Below are positions 55,614 through 64,000 of a DNA stretch of 64,000 nucleotides, in pieces. This stretch comes from Sarcomyxa edulis. Taxonomy: Eukaryota; Basidiomycota; Agaricomycetes; Agaricales; Mycenaceae. Both the position numbers and the translations under genes were made by a program. Under the pieces are notes generated by a model. The model was given only the letters and a program-made list of their open reading frames with translations. It made no database searches and was not told the origin of the DNA. The stretch lies in assembly GCA_009761415.1 (NCBI GenBank), contig QUOL01000008.1, positions 372,001 through 436,000 on the forward strand, read 5' to 3'. Within the stretch, counting starts at the first letter, position 1, and every line of letters starts with the position of its first letter.

Positions 55614-58600
55614 CTAGGTCGAATCGTCCTCGATATGACTACGATTAAGTGGTATCGACCAAGTCGGGATGTGTTTTGTCCTTTCCTTCTCCAAGACTGA
55701 GATTGTGGCATCAGTGTAGGTTTCGAGAGGTCTAAACGGCAGTTGAGTGAAGAGTGCAGCGTTAATCCGTCGCGGTGCATTGGGGTGCAACTGATGGAAC
55801 TGTCGAACCAGTCTTTTTGCACGATCAACGTTATCCTCCGGTTCCCAGGTGTTGTGTTCGTCGGTGTACCCCTTCCACTTGATCAAATAGTACAGCTTGC
55901 CTCGTTCCAACTTAGAGTTCAAGATTTCTTCAACTTCGTATCGGGGTTCACCTTCGACCTGGATTGGAGGGGGAGGATCGGATCTTTGGCCTTCGATCTG
56001 GGGTGGAACGTAGTGTCGCAGTTTGGAGACATTGAATACGGGGTGTAGCTTGTTGTAACGCTTTGGCAACTTGAGTTTATACGCGTTGGGCGACACAACT
56101 TTGGTGATTTCGAATGGTCCGTCCCGCTTGTGACTTAGCTTTTTGGAGGGGCGGTCTGTCTTGATGTCGCTCAAGTCAAGGTACACCTTGTCTCCAACCT
56201 TGTACTGTGGGGTTTCGATCCGACCTTGATCTGCAAATCTCTTCATCTCATCTGCCGCCTTATTTAGAGCCGCCTCTACTTCCTCATGGACCTTTTTCAT
56301 GCGTAGTGCAAAGTCCTCAGCAGCTTCTGACTTGACATTTCTTTTCGGCTCGACCCCCATCCTTGGATGTCTTCCAGTATTGGCGTAGAAGGGGGAGACT
56401 TGAGTCGACGACGAAACTCGGTTGTTAAGCGCAAACTCGGCGATGGCTAGCCAATCAGCCCAATCATTTTGCCTATGATTGATGAACAAGCGAAGATATT
56501 GTTCAATTTCCTGGTTGGTTCTTTCCGTTTGTCCATCACTTTGAGGGTGGTAGGCTGTCGACAGTTTGCGTTTGACACCGAGTAGCGTGTGAAGGTCTTT
56601 CATGAGCTGCGAGGCAAATTGCGGTCCGCGGTCCGAGATGACTGAGTCCGGGAGACCGTGGTACCTCCAGACGTGATCTCTGTAAAGCGCGGCTAGTCCA
56701 AGGGACGACAATTCTTCGGAGCATGGAATGATGTGGGTCATTTTGGTGAATCTGTCAACGACCACGAGAATTGCATCGTTCCCTTGGCTATCTGGCAGTC
56801 CAGTGATCAAATCTACGGAGATATCTGTCCACGGCGCCGAAGGGGTGCGGTTAGGCATGAGCTTTCCTATTGGTGGGGCAGGGAATGTCTTTGTTCGATT
56901 ACATTTGTCGCAACCTTCGATGTACTGGGTTACGAATTTAGTCATTCCTGGCCACCAGTAGTTCCTGCTCATAAGCTCTAGGGTCTTCCACTTTCCAGGG
57001 TGTCCCACGACTGCAGAATCGTGATGTAATTCCACAATCTTTCGCCGTAGTTCTTCCTTCTTAGGAACGTAGACTTTTCCCCGGAATAGTATCAACCCTT
57101 GCTCTTCTGACCACTCTTCTTCTCTGAGACGTCTGACAGGGGAATGTTTGAGTTCTTCAACAGCTTTGACCACCGACTCATCATAGTCTTTGCACTTTCT
57201 GATGTCTGATAAAATGCTAGACTCGTTGTTTTCGATCAAAACGTGGCCCTGTTGAAGCGCTCGGATTCGGAAAAACTCTGGTTTCAGAAGGATTTGGTTC
57301 TGGTTATCCTCTTCCCCCTTGTCATGATCTGCTCGTCTCGAGAGATAATCTGGTTTGGCCGATGCAGACCCTGGTCGGTGTTTCAGCACGAAATCAAATC
57401 GCGATAGGTAAAGTGCCCATCTCGCTTGTCGTCGATTCAAGTTCCGTGCTGTTTTGAAGTATTCCAGGTTCTTATGGTCGCTCCAGATTACCACCGGGTG
57501 GTCAGCCCCTTCGAGGTAGTGTCGCCATTCTTCCAAACAGCGAATGATGGCTAGCATTTCTTTATCGTGTATATCATAGTTGCGTTGCACATCATTCAAT
57601 CCTTTGGAGAGATAGGCGCACGGTCTCCATTTACCATCATCACAGAGCATGCTTAGAATACCCCCAGTCGCATGACCTGAGGAGTCGGCCTCAATCTTCA
57701 TCTGCTTTGTCGGGTCAGGATATACGAGGACAGGCTCGGAGGAGAATCTTCTCTTTAACTCGTCGAATGCCTTTTGTTGTTCCTCCGTCCATTTCCATGG
57801 TGCATCCTTCCGAGTGAGCTGATGAAGGGGTTTTGCCACTTTAGAGAATCCCTCTATGAAGCGCCGGTAGAAGTTAGCAAAGCCGAGAAAGGCTTGCAGC
57901 TCCTTGACTTTTGTTGGTACCGGCCACTTCATGACTGCTTCGACTTTCTTGGGATCCATTCTAATGTGGTCACCCGAGATGATGAGACCGAGGTATTCCA
58001 GCTCTGTTTTCTCAAACTCGCATTTTTCGGGTTTAAGGAATAGATCATTGTCTCGTAGGATTTCAAGAACTTGTTTGACTATTTTCCTGTGTTCTTCCAG
58101 TGTCTTGGTGAAGATCAGGATGTCGTCCATGTAAACAATGACTACTCCTTTATCGATCAGCGGTTTGAGAATGTGGTTCATCATGGTCTGGAAGGAAGCC
58201 GGCGAATTCATCAGTCCAAAGAACATAACGGTTGGTTCGAACATCCCTCTGTTGGTTTTGAAGGCTGCTTTCCACTCATCCCCTTCCTTGATGCGCAAAT
58301 TGTTGTATCCCCACCGTAGGTCTAATTTGGTGAAGATCTTTGCGTTTTTAAGTTTATCGACAAGTTCGGGGATTAGGGGTAGTGGGTAAGCGTTCTTGAC
58401 TGTGTGGGAGTTCAGATGCCGATAGTCTTGAACCGGGCGATTCGTACCGTCTTTCTTCTTCACGAAGAAGAAGGGAGCCGCTTGGGGAGACTTCGAGGGT
58501 CGGATATATCCTTTGCGTAGGTTCTCGTCGATAAATTCGTCGAGTTCCTTTTGTTCTTTTGGTGACAGAGGGTACAGTTTAGGGTTTTGAGGGATAAAGG

Positions 58601-59477
58601 TGTCTTTCAGATCTATGGGATGGTCCCAAGGTCGTCGTTCAGGGAGTCGTTCCGACGCCTTCTTTTCGAACAGTTCTAAGAATTCATGATACTGTTCGGG
58701 GACTATGGTTTCGGGTTTAGGTTTAGATTGAAAGACCCCTGCGTCACCAGCAAAGAATATCCGTTCCGTTGGAATTTCTTCATACTCGTCGTCTTCTTTA
58801 TGAGCCCAAGGATCATACCACGTGTGGTAGATGGCTTCTTCGTCTTCACCTTCTTCATCTTCGTTGACCATGGTGGGGAATGGGGTCTTAGCTTTGGCTT
58901 TTGCCTTGCGGCGTACCTTAGCGTCGTACCCACATTCTTTTGGACACCTAGTCATCTCCACTTCACCCTTTTCCCAGTCTATTTCCGGGTTGTGCTTCTT
59001 CAACCAGGAGTGTCCGATAATAACCGCCATCTTTCCAAGGTTGGTGATCGCAAAAGTAGCACGTTCCTTATGCCCCTTATAGTTCAGGATCATGTCTACT
59101 TCTTCTGTGATCGACCCTCCTTCGTTCAGGGTTCCATCTACATTGTATACTTGAATGGGTCTTTTCAGTCGTCGGGTTGCTAGCCCATTGCCTTTTGCAA
59201 ATTCTTTATCCATAAACAATGTAGTGGCCCCTGAATCCAGCAACGCATCAATGTTGATCGCACGATGAGTGTCAAGAGTTCTAAGACCAACGTTCATAGA
59301 AACGTGTGTCTTAAGGTTGAGGGTTCTGACATAATGTTTTTCCACAGGGGGTTTCGATTCGTGAGCGGGGGAAACAACTTTATTTTCTTCAAAATGTACA
59401 TGTTTTTCTATTCTAGAATCGGAACCCTTGGTAGCGGCAATCGAGTTTGTGGAAGTTACTGATTGCCGTTTTGAAAA
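55614..59477 (-). CDS. Pol polyprotein of gypsy element (protease, RT, RNase H, integrase, chromodomain)
   Basis: Coordinates run from the predicted -1 frameshift site. Numbering below counts from the codon at 59345; no ATG starts the frame upstream of the protease, supporting synthesis as a Gag-Pol fusion. Domains: aspartic protease with LLDSGATTLF (D37); RT at about 240-450 with VYMDDILIF (405-408); RNase H at about 545-660 with EADSSGHATGG and IWSDHKNLEYF. The integrase has a zinc finger (LHHDSAVVGH, GCDKCNRTK, about 773-818) and a DDE core with D845 (SVDLITGLP), D905 (ISDRGPQF) and E941 (GQTERTNQE). A C-terminal chromodomain near 1150-1200 (YEVEEILNSKL, YYLIKWKGY, NTWEPEDNV) would direct integration to marked chromatin. 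All catalytic residues are present. Confidence 0.93.
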   Translation of the reverse strand, partial: FSKRQSVTSTNSIAATKGSDSRIEKHVHFEENKVVSPAHESKPPVEKHYVRTLNLKTHVSMNVGLRTLDTHRAINIDALLDSGATTLFMDKEFAKGNGLATRRLKRPIQVYNVDGTLNEGGSITEEVDMILNYKGHKERATFAITNLGKMAVIIGHSWLKKHNPEIDWEKGEVEMTRCPKECGYDAKVRRKAKAKAKTPFPTMVNEDEEGEDEEAIYHTWYDPWAHKEDDEYEEIPTERIFFAGDAGVFQSKPKPETIVPEQYHEFLELFEKKASERLPERRPWDHPIDLKDTFIPQNPKLYPLSPKEQKELDEFIDENLRKGYIRPSKSPQAAPFFFVKKKDGTNRPVQDYRHLNSHTVKNAYPLPLIPELVDKLKNAKIFTKLDLRWGYNNLRIKEGDEWKAAFKTNRGMFEPTVMFFGLMNSPASFQTMMNHILKPLIDKGVVIVYMDDILIFTKTLEEHRKIVKQVLEILRDNDLFLKPEKCEFEKTELEYLGLIISGDHIRMDPKKVEAVMKWPVPTKVKELQAFLGFANFYRRFIEGFSKVAKPLHQLTRKDAPWKWTEEQQKAFDELKRRFSSEPVLVYPDPTKQMKIEADSSGHATGGILSMLCDDGKWRPCAYLSKGLNDVQRNYDIHDKEMLAIIRCLEEWRHYLEGADHPVVIWSDHKNLEYFKTARNLNRRQARWALYLSRFDFVLKHRPGSASAKPDYLSRRADHDKGEEDNQNQILLKPEFFRIRALQQGHVLIENNESSILSDIRKCKDYDESVVKAVEELKHSPVRRLREEEWSEEQGLILFRGKVYVPKKEELRRKIVELHHDSAVVGHPGKWKTLELMSRNYWWPGMTKFVTQYIEGCDKCNRTKTFPAPPIGKLMPNRTPSAPWTDISVDLITGLPDSQGNDAILVVVDRFTKMTHIIPCSEELSSLGLAALYRDHVWRYHGLPDSVISDRGPQFASQLMKDLHTLLGVKRKLSTAYHPQSDGQTERTNQEIEQYLRLFINHRQNDWADWLAIAEFALNNRVSSSTQVSPFYANTGRHPRMGVEPKRNVKSEAAEDFALRMKKVHEEVEAALNKAADEMKRFADQGRIETPQYKVGDKVYLDLSDIKTDRPSKKLSHKRDGPFEITKVVSPNAYKLKLPKRYNKLHPVFNVSKLRHYVPPQIEGQRSDPPPPIQVEGEPRYEVEEILNSKLERGKLYYLIKWKGYTDEHNTWEPEDNVDRAKRLVRQFHQLHPNAPRRINAALFTQLPFRPLETYTDATISVLEKERTKHIPTWSIPLNRSHIEDDST

Positions 59478-60445
59478 CCCTCTTCCTTTCGGAAGTACTC
59501 TCTCAACTCGTCAAACGTCATGCTTCTGATGTCGGCATAGGTACAGTTACGAGCGATGTGTCCTAGCCGTTGGCAACGGAAGCATTTAATAGGTGGACGT
59601 TTGCCGGCGCGATCCACATCCATGGCGTCTGGGTCCCTTTGCCTTGGCGCATCGGGCTGACGTTGAGGTGGTACAACTGGGGCTGGAGGCGGGGCTACTG
59701 GTTTGTCTCGACGAGGTTGTGTCCTGGATATGTCGTTCCAGACGTTCTTGGCTTTCTCGTTGTAGCGAATGCGTTGATTGTCCAGCTTTAGCACCCATTC
59801 GTACCAGCCAGCCAGGGTGTTTGGCATAGCAGGTAATGCGTAGACGCGTTCTCGAAGCCGATGGTTTAGACCCGTTTCGAACTTTTCAATCAACGCTACC
59901 TCATTGTACCCAGTACGTGGGGCGATCGATGCAAAAGCCCGGACGTACTCGTCGGCGGTCTGGCTGCCCTGGAACAACTTGCTCATGTCAGTCTGAGCCG
60001 TATCTTGGGGATTGGGATCGGCAAAAGACTTTCTGAACTTTTGGATAAAGTCATTCCAGCTGGTGAAGGGAGCCTGTCGCCGGAGAGAGGTCATAGGATC
60101 TATTGTTCCAACCTGACTGATAGCCGTTAACGCCAAATCCACAAAGGTTTGTGCGGTTCCCCCCTGGATGTATGAGAGCGCAAACGAGATTTTGGTATCA
60201 TCGTTTGGGAACTCAATGGCTCGACCGTTCATATAGTTGATGTTTTCGTTGATGAACGCATCAGCCTGGGCTTTGTCTCCAGAGAAAATACGAGGGGGAT
60301 TGATTTTAGGAAGTCGGGGATGAGGGGCAGGAAGTGGTTGCGGCATGGGTTGTGGCTGGGGTTGGGCAAGCTGTTGGTTCAGCAGGTTGGTGAGGGCGGC
60401 GATTTGGGTTTCGAGTTGCGTAATGCGGTCATCAGGGTCCTCCAT
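59456..60445 (-). CDS. Gag of gypsy element
   Basis: A 329-residue capsid/nucleocapsid protein. The N-terminal coiled segment (DRITQLETQIAALTNLLNQ) is followed by a proline-rich linker. Next is the retrotransposon gag domain with FINENINYMNGRAIEFPNDD, WNDFIQKFRKSFAD and YVRAFASIAPRTGYNE. The C-terminus has a CCHC knuckle CFRCQRLGHIARNC (about residues 287-300). The gag stop codon is at 59458-59456; the pol frame, -1 relative to gag, is open through the end of gag. The heptamer GGGTTTT in the zero frame lies 16 bases before the stop. Confidence 0.92.
   Translation of the reverse strand: MEDPDDRITQLETQIAALTNLLNQQLAQPQPQPMPQPLPAPHPRLPKINPPRIFSGDKAQADAFINENINYMNGRAIEFPNDDTKISFALSYIQGGTAQTFVDLALTAISQVGTIDPMTSLRRQAPFTSWNDFIQKFRKSFADPNPQDTAQTDMSKLFQGSQTADEYVRAFASIAPRTGYNEVALIEKFETGLNHRLRERVYALPAMPNTLAGWYEWVLKLDNQRIRYNEKAKNVWNDISRTQPRRDKPVAPPPAPVVPPQRQPDAPRQRDPDAMDVDRAGKRPPIKCFRCQRLGHIARNCTYADIRSMTFDELREYFRKEEGFQNGNQ
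59474..59480 (-). promoter_or_regulatory. Candidate -1 programmed frameshift site
   Basis: G GGT TTT in the gag reading frame is a canonical X XXY YYZ slippery heptamer. After a -1 slip the ribosome reads GGG TTT and continues open into pol. Confidence 0.65.
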
Positions 60446-60877
60446 GGTAGTAGCAAGAGGAGATGCGAGGTGGGAAGGAGTTATGGAAAGGTGGGGAGGT
60501 TACTACAGACACGATCGAATGCGTGATACTAAACAGGTCCCCGTTGGTTAGACGGATCAACCCAACCGGATAGTATGCACGAGCGAAAACAATATGAGTG
60601 TAGCGCGGTACGCGTAAGGCGAGGTGCCGTTAGCTTGTGTTCTGTTGCTACTCAGACAATATCCTTCTTCTCTTCCAAAAGGACTATTGCGCGGTTAAGC
60701 CTTGGCGACTACTGCAGATCTGAAGTCGGGCTCAACGTTACTTCAGATTATGCTTGTCAGCTGAGTTGAGTGGAACACAAGTTCTTGATGGCGAGGTAAA
60801 AGGTAGTTAGTAATGTGAATGGAAAGAGGGAATGGAGGGGCGCAGCGTGTATTTCAGGATTAGGGCGTCGTAGGGTG

Positions 60878-60887
60878 AGTTCGATCT
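60878..60887 (-). promoter_or_regulatory. Primer binding site complementary to the element's own LTR (self-priming)
   Basis: AGATCGAACT on the coding strand lies two bases after the 5' LTR. It is the exact complement of AGTTCGATCT at 61081-61072 inside the LTR. That position is 34 bases after the start of a TATATAAA box, where the transcript should begin. No TGG-starting tRNA-type site is seen. Confidence 0.6.
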
Positions 60888-60889
60888 TC

Positions 60890-61321
60890 TGTCAGGGCAA
60901 CACCAATCTATACAAGACCAGCGGGCCACTGAAGCGTCACGAGCGAAAGGCGAGAACAGAGAAAGAGGAGGAGAGGAGATACAAAGGGAAAGAGAGAGGA
61001 GAGGGAAGCGATAGAAGACACTACAGGAGTTATATGACTTAGGTTCCCACTAGATTAGCGGTAATCCTGAGAGATCGAACTGAGGATCCCCAGGGTGCAT
61101 AGCGCCCTTTATATATCTACCTACATTACATGATTGGTAAGCTATAGAATCCTATGGAACATAATGGAACACCGTTAGTAAGATGATGATGCAACTCCGC
61201 AGCACCTTAGTAATCGCATCAGTCAGCAGCAGGAATAAAGGTATCCCAAGGAATAACTATAGCCCCCTGATAAGATAAGATAAGATCAAAGATAAAGTCC
61301 AAAATAAGTCGTTTCCTGACA
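60890..61321 (-). repeat. 5' LTR of gypsy element
   Basis: 432 bases; U3 would be 61321-61082 and R-U5 from 61081 if transcription starts where the self-primer model predicts. Confidence 0.95.
61108..61115 (-). promoter_or_regulatory. TATA box in the 5' LTR
   Basis: TATATAAA on the coding strand, its first base 34 bases upstream of the predicted transcript start at 61081. Confidence 0.6.
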
Positions 61322-61326
61322 ATTCG
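61322..61326. repeat. Target site duplication (ATTCG), right
   Basis: Matches 55166-55170. Confidence 0.9.
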
Positions 61327-62274
61327 ACAGACTCGAACTCGAGCGACCAGTCTGGGGCAAATCGTGACAGTGTGTCAAGCTACTCAAGTCATATGTAGGC
61401 TCGAATCCAGCCTGATCACTGTCCAAAAAAAGAGGCAGCTTCGACGTACGTCAAAATTGTCTGGTTTCTTTTTCTGGACCAGGAAGAATGGTTACGAGTC
61501 TAACACATATGTTGGACTTCCAGTAGTGGCGTTCTCGTCGTTTCGATGAAACATCAATCCGAGTCGATCGTGCCATCGTGGAATCGCGGAACTAAAAATA
61601 AGTTGTTTGTTTCAGAGGCCAAAGACAAAAGGGCTACAGCGCGGAAGGCATGGAAAAATCGGTCAGACCGATTTGAGGCACGTGAAACCAAATCGGTCCA
61701 CCGTGGGAATAAATCGGTCGTCCGGGTAGGCCCGAGGGTTCGATTCGGAGGAGGGGCATTATTTCTTTCTCTCGAGCTCTCCAGCAAAAAACTTAGGAGA
61801 AGGACTCAAAAAATAGAGGATTTGCCCTAATCCTAGTCACTAATATATGTATTCATTTTTTTTGCTACACACAGGCCCTGAGTCTACCCAGAGTCCAAAA
61901 GTGACCACAGAAGAGGCTTTGGTGGTTGGGCCTTGGTTGGGCCGAGAATGGGTACAATTGCTCCCAATTTGCTCCCGTCTTGGTAATACCATGGCAAAAA
62001 ATCGGCGCTCACGCGCCTTCTGATTACCATGCTTATGACCTATTTGCCCAAAAGGCGCAACCAAATTGAAGATTGAGCCAAGTTGACGCGGACGCGTGAC
62101 GTTGAGCTTTCTTGAATTCGGAGTCTCCGTTCAACGTTCAGGGACCGTTCAGAATAGGGTGAGTGAAGCTATGGGTTTCGATTGGAGCAGCCAACGTCTT
62201 TCCGGGTCAAGATTGTGTACACATCACAAATACACCAGCTAGGGACTAGATTGTCTCATACAACCTTCAGATTT
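61327..62274. other. Interval between gypsy element and MFS transporter
   Basis: About 950 bases without a supported gene. Holds the 3' flank of the transporter and a short run of AAATCGGTC-type repeats (about 61659-61725). Confidence 0.5.
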
Positions 62275-64000
62275 TCATGGGACATAACGGAAATCATGAG
62301 CCTAGATTCTCGTCAGACATCAAAGCCCACGGAATAGTTGTTGATCGCTCACTTTATCCGCTAGCTCGTAGACATCAACTCTCGCGTTCGGCATCGGCTT
62401 TCCGTATAACTTGTCGCGACGTGCGTTATCCCAACGATAAGATACCTGGTAGTATGCATCATAAGACACTGGCGCGTCTTAATAGACTGAAACACTCACC
62501 GTGAGAGCGATGGCACCCACTGCAGCGAGAAATTCAAGTGCGCAGGAGACTAGAAAACGATGATCGCAGTTGGGGAACCTGGTTCGACAGGAATATAATT
62601 TAGGTGCTTACCGGCAAAGCCTTTTCTGGAATGCGTGAGAAAGATAAATATGAGATGCGGGTGAAGATACCGATCGACGTACATGTATCGAGGACCCTCA
62701 GTAGTAGGGAAAATATGAGATCCGAGGACACTACCACATTGACGTATAGATGGATATTGAGTCTAGAAAACAACAAGAAGAGGGAAAAGAACATATCTAT
62801 AGCCATAAACATGCTTATCCCCGTTGCTTTTTTGGTCTCGGAGCCTAGGTTATGAGCATCTAGATTTGAGGTCAGCTAACGACGATATACGGTATGACAG
62901 GAAGACACTCACACCAAGCGATGATAATACCGATAGTAGTGTAGGTTCCCGAGGTAATGCAATATGTCGCGAAATAACGGACATGGTTGTTGGAAGGTAC
63001 CGTCAATAGCAACCTGGGTCAAAGCATTGACGACTCAAGAAACGAAAACCTCTGTGGCCACTTACAAATACCCAATTCCACCGATGGAGCTAGCGATAGC
63101 CATAAGTAGGCCCCGGCTCTGCAATCTATCTGATGCATACGAGAACATCGTGAGAACGACCGCTGCTACGGCGTACGGTGGCACTGTGAGGAGCTGAGCT
63201 AGAGCGTTCGCTGCAGCACACGTAACGATAAAATTCAATATCAGGAGTGATTCCACGTCGGAAAAGGAGTATCTGAGGAATTGCTAACGTACTGAATCCA
63301 AAAGTTTTGATGATGGTAGGTAAGAATGCCGAAATGGATGCAAGCGCGCAATTGAGACCGAAATAAATGACTCCTCCGAGATAGACCTGCGATCGGGTAA
63401 GTCAAGATATAGAAAAGTCTAGTAAAGCCACTAACCCTCCAGTCTGTCAAAGCAGATCGGACGTGCGCTAAAAATTTAACGAACACGCATCAGTCTCAGA
63501 GCTTGAAATAGACTGTGACGAGAACAGACCTCCATTGACTGTTGCGCCCACATCACCACTAGTGCTTCTATTCATCCTATCCAACGCTAACGCACGTTCC
63601 TTCTCATTGAAAAAGCTAGTCGATTCGGGCCGGTTGGGCAGGAAGATGAGAGTGACGATACCCAGGAGAACGGCAGGGATTCCCTAGACGAAAAAGATAG
63701 ACATAAATTCGGGTGAGTCACAAGCCCGGCGCTCCTGGGGCTAACAATAGCAATATCTGACCTCCACAAGGAATAAGAGTCTCCAATCCGCAATAGAGGC
63801 GTGCACGTGTTGTATACCAAAGGCGATGAGGCCTCCGAACGCACCAGCTACGGCGGCAAATCCAAACCAATAGGCCATCCGAAGGCCCATCTCTTGTTTT
63901 GTGTAGAAGAACGCTGATGGGAATGACAGTCAGCCAGCTTGAACAGGCGGCTCGTGCATTTAGAATAGAAAGTGGCATGAACGCACAAAAATACAATGGG
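62275..64000 (-). CDS. MFS transporter, allantoate permease (anion:cation symporter) family, 3' part
   Basis: Plasma-membrane importer of the DAL5/vitamin/organic-anion family; about the last 330 residues are present and the 5' end lies beyond the window. Exons (minus): 64000-63987, 63913-63762, 63683-63530, 63467-63436, 63386-63293, 63210-63066, 63013-62913, 62859-62797, 62743-62683, 62625-62612, 62549-62500, 62445-62353 and 62301-62275. Family blocks are clear: FFYTKQEMGLRMAYW, ADWRLLFLVEGIPAVLLGIV, FLPNRPESTSFFNEKERALA, VYLGGVIYFGLNCALASISA, FGFTNALAQLLTVPPYAVA, HNLGSETKKATG and GQCGSVLGSHIFPTTEGPRY. The end is RRDKLYGKP then HDFRYVP. The join before GQCGS needs an AT-AC intron (62796-62744); a GT-AG alternative drops five conserved residues. 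Substrate not predictable. Confidence 0.85.

Larger units (their letters stand above)
55171..61321 (-). mobile_element. Full-length chromodomain Ty3/gypsy retrotransposon (chromovirus)
   Basis: A 6151-base LTR retrotransposon on the minus strand. It has two 432-base LTRs that read as identical, with TGTCAGG...CCTGACA ends, and a 5-base ATTCG target duplication. Gag (60445-59456) and pol (to 55614) are intact; the domain order protease-RT-RNase H-integrase-chromodomain defines the chromoviral branch. The polypurine tract AAGGGGGGTGA directly precedes the 3' LTR. The sequence just inside the 5' LTR can pair with the predicted start of the transcript, as in Tf1/sushi self-priming elements. Identical LTRs and open frames mean a very recent insertion, probably competent. 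Confidence 0.95.

Noticed and set aside
59265..59462. Plus-strand ORFs across the gypsy element
   Set aside because: Antisense shadows of gag and pol.
61659..61725. AAATCGGTC-like repeats as a small tandem array or CRISPR-like structure
   Set aside because: Only three or four irregular copies with uneven spacing; no array.

Overview
The window looks like nuclear DNA of a mushroom-forming basidiomycete (Agaricomycete). The genes are cut by many short introns of about 50-60 bases, some exons are only 10-15 bases long, and the gene set is typical of the group: oxalate decarboxylase, coiled-coil F-box protein, MYND-finger proteins, a QDE-1-type RNA-dependent RNA polymerase, and fungal Ngaro and chromodomain Ty3/gypsy elements. 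No bacterial-style operons, CRISPR arrays, rRNA or convincing tRNA genes were seen. Exon models were built by hand from reading frame, splice sites and remembered family conservation; no database search was run.

Layout. 1-1560: 3' end of MSH6 (mismatch repair). 1923-7409: a complete tyrosine-recombinase retrotransposon (DIRS order, Ngaro-like) on the minus strand, with gag, reverse transcriptase/RNase H, recombinase and split direct repeats A1-B1-A2-B2. 7633-8622: CFAP20/DUF667-domain protein, followed within about 10 bases by an RNA-silencing RdRP (to 12358). 14723-15894: EFM7/NNT1-like methyltransferase. 18682-20175: serine-rich protein of unknown role. 22900-25444: cyclic-nucleotide phosphodiesterase. 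26324-27799: F-box protein. 28027-28456: a mariner-type MITE. 28664-30777: STN1 (telomere CST complex).

31866-34019 (oxalate decarboxylase, secreted) and 34223-36111 (FAD oxidoreductase, probably secreted) are convergent. The latter diverges from AIP1/WDR1 (36274-39041) across only 162 bases. Then come YRA1/ALYREF, a TENA/THI-4-like protein, phosphopantothenoylcysteine synthetase, the Rab exchange factor SEC2, a possible small secreted protein, and the spindle-checkpoint protein MAD3, all on the minus strand, followed by two convergent MYND-finger genes (51388-54687).

55171-61321 is a full-length chromodomain Ty3/gypsy element. Its two 432-base LTRs look identical and it is flanked by the 5-base duplication ATTCG. 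It carries a canonical -1 slippery heptamer between gag and pol. It also has a primer site complementary to the predicted 5' end of its own RNA, as in Tf1/sushi self-priming elements. 62275-64000 is the 3' part of an allantoate-permease-family MFS transporter. One of its introns reads best as AT-AC.

The cellular genes have little functional linkage beyond chance neighbourhood. The notable themes are two apparently intact retroelements of different orders close to MSH6 and an RdRP, and unusual splice signals: repeated GTTCGT donors, one GC-AG intron and one candidate AT-AC intron. Several gene-free stretches of 2-3 kb (12.4-14.7, 15.9-18.7, 20.2-22.9 and 47.8-49.7 kb) held nothing I could support.
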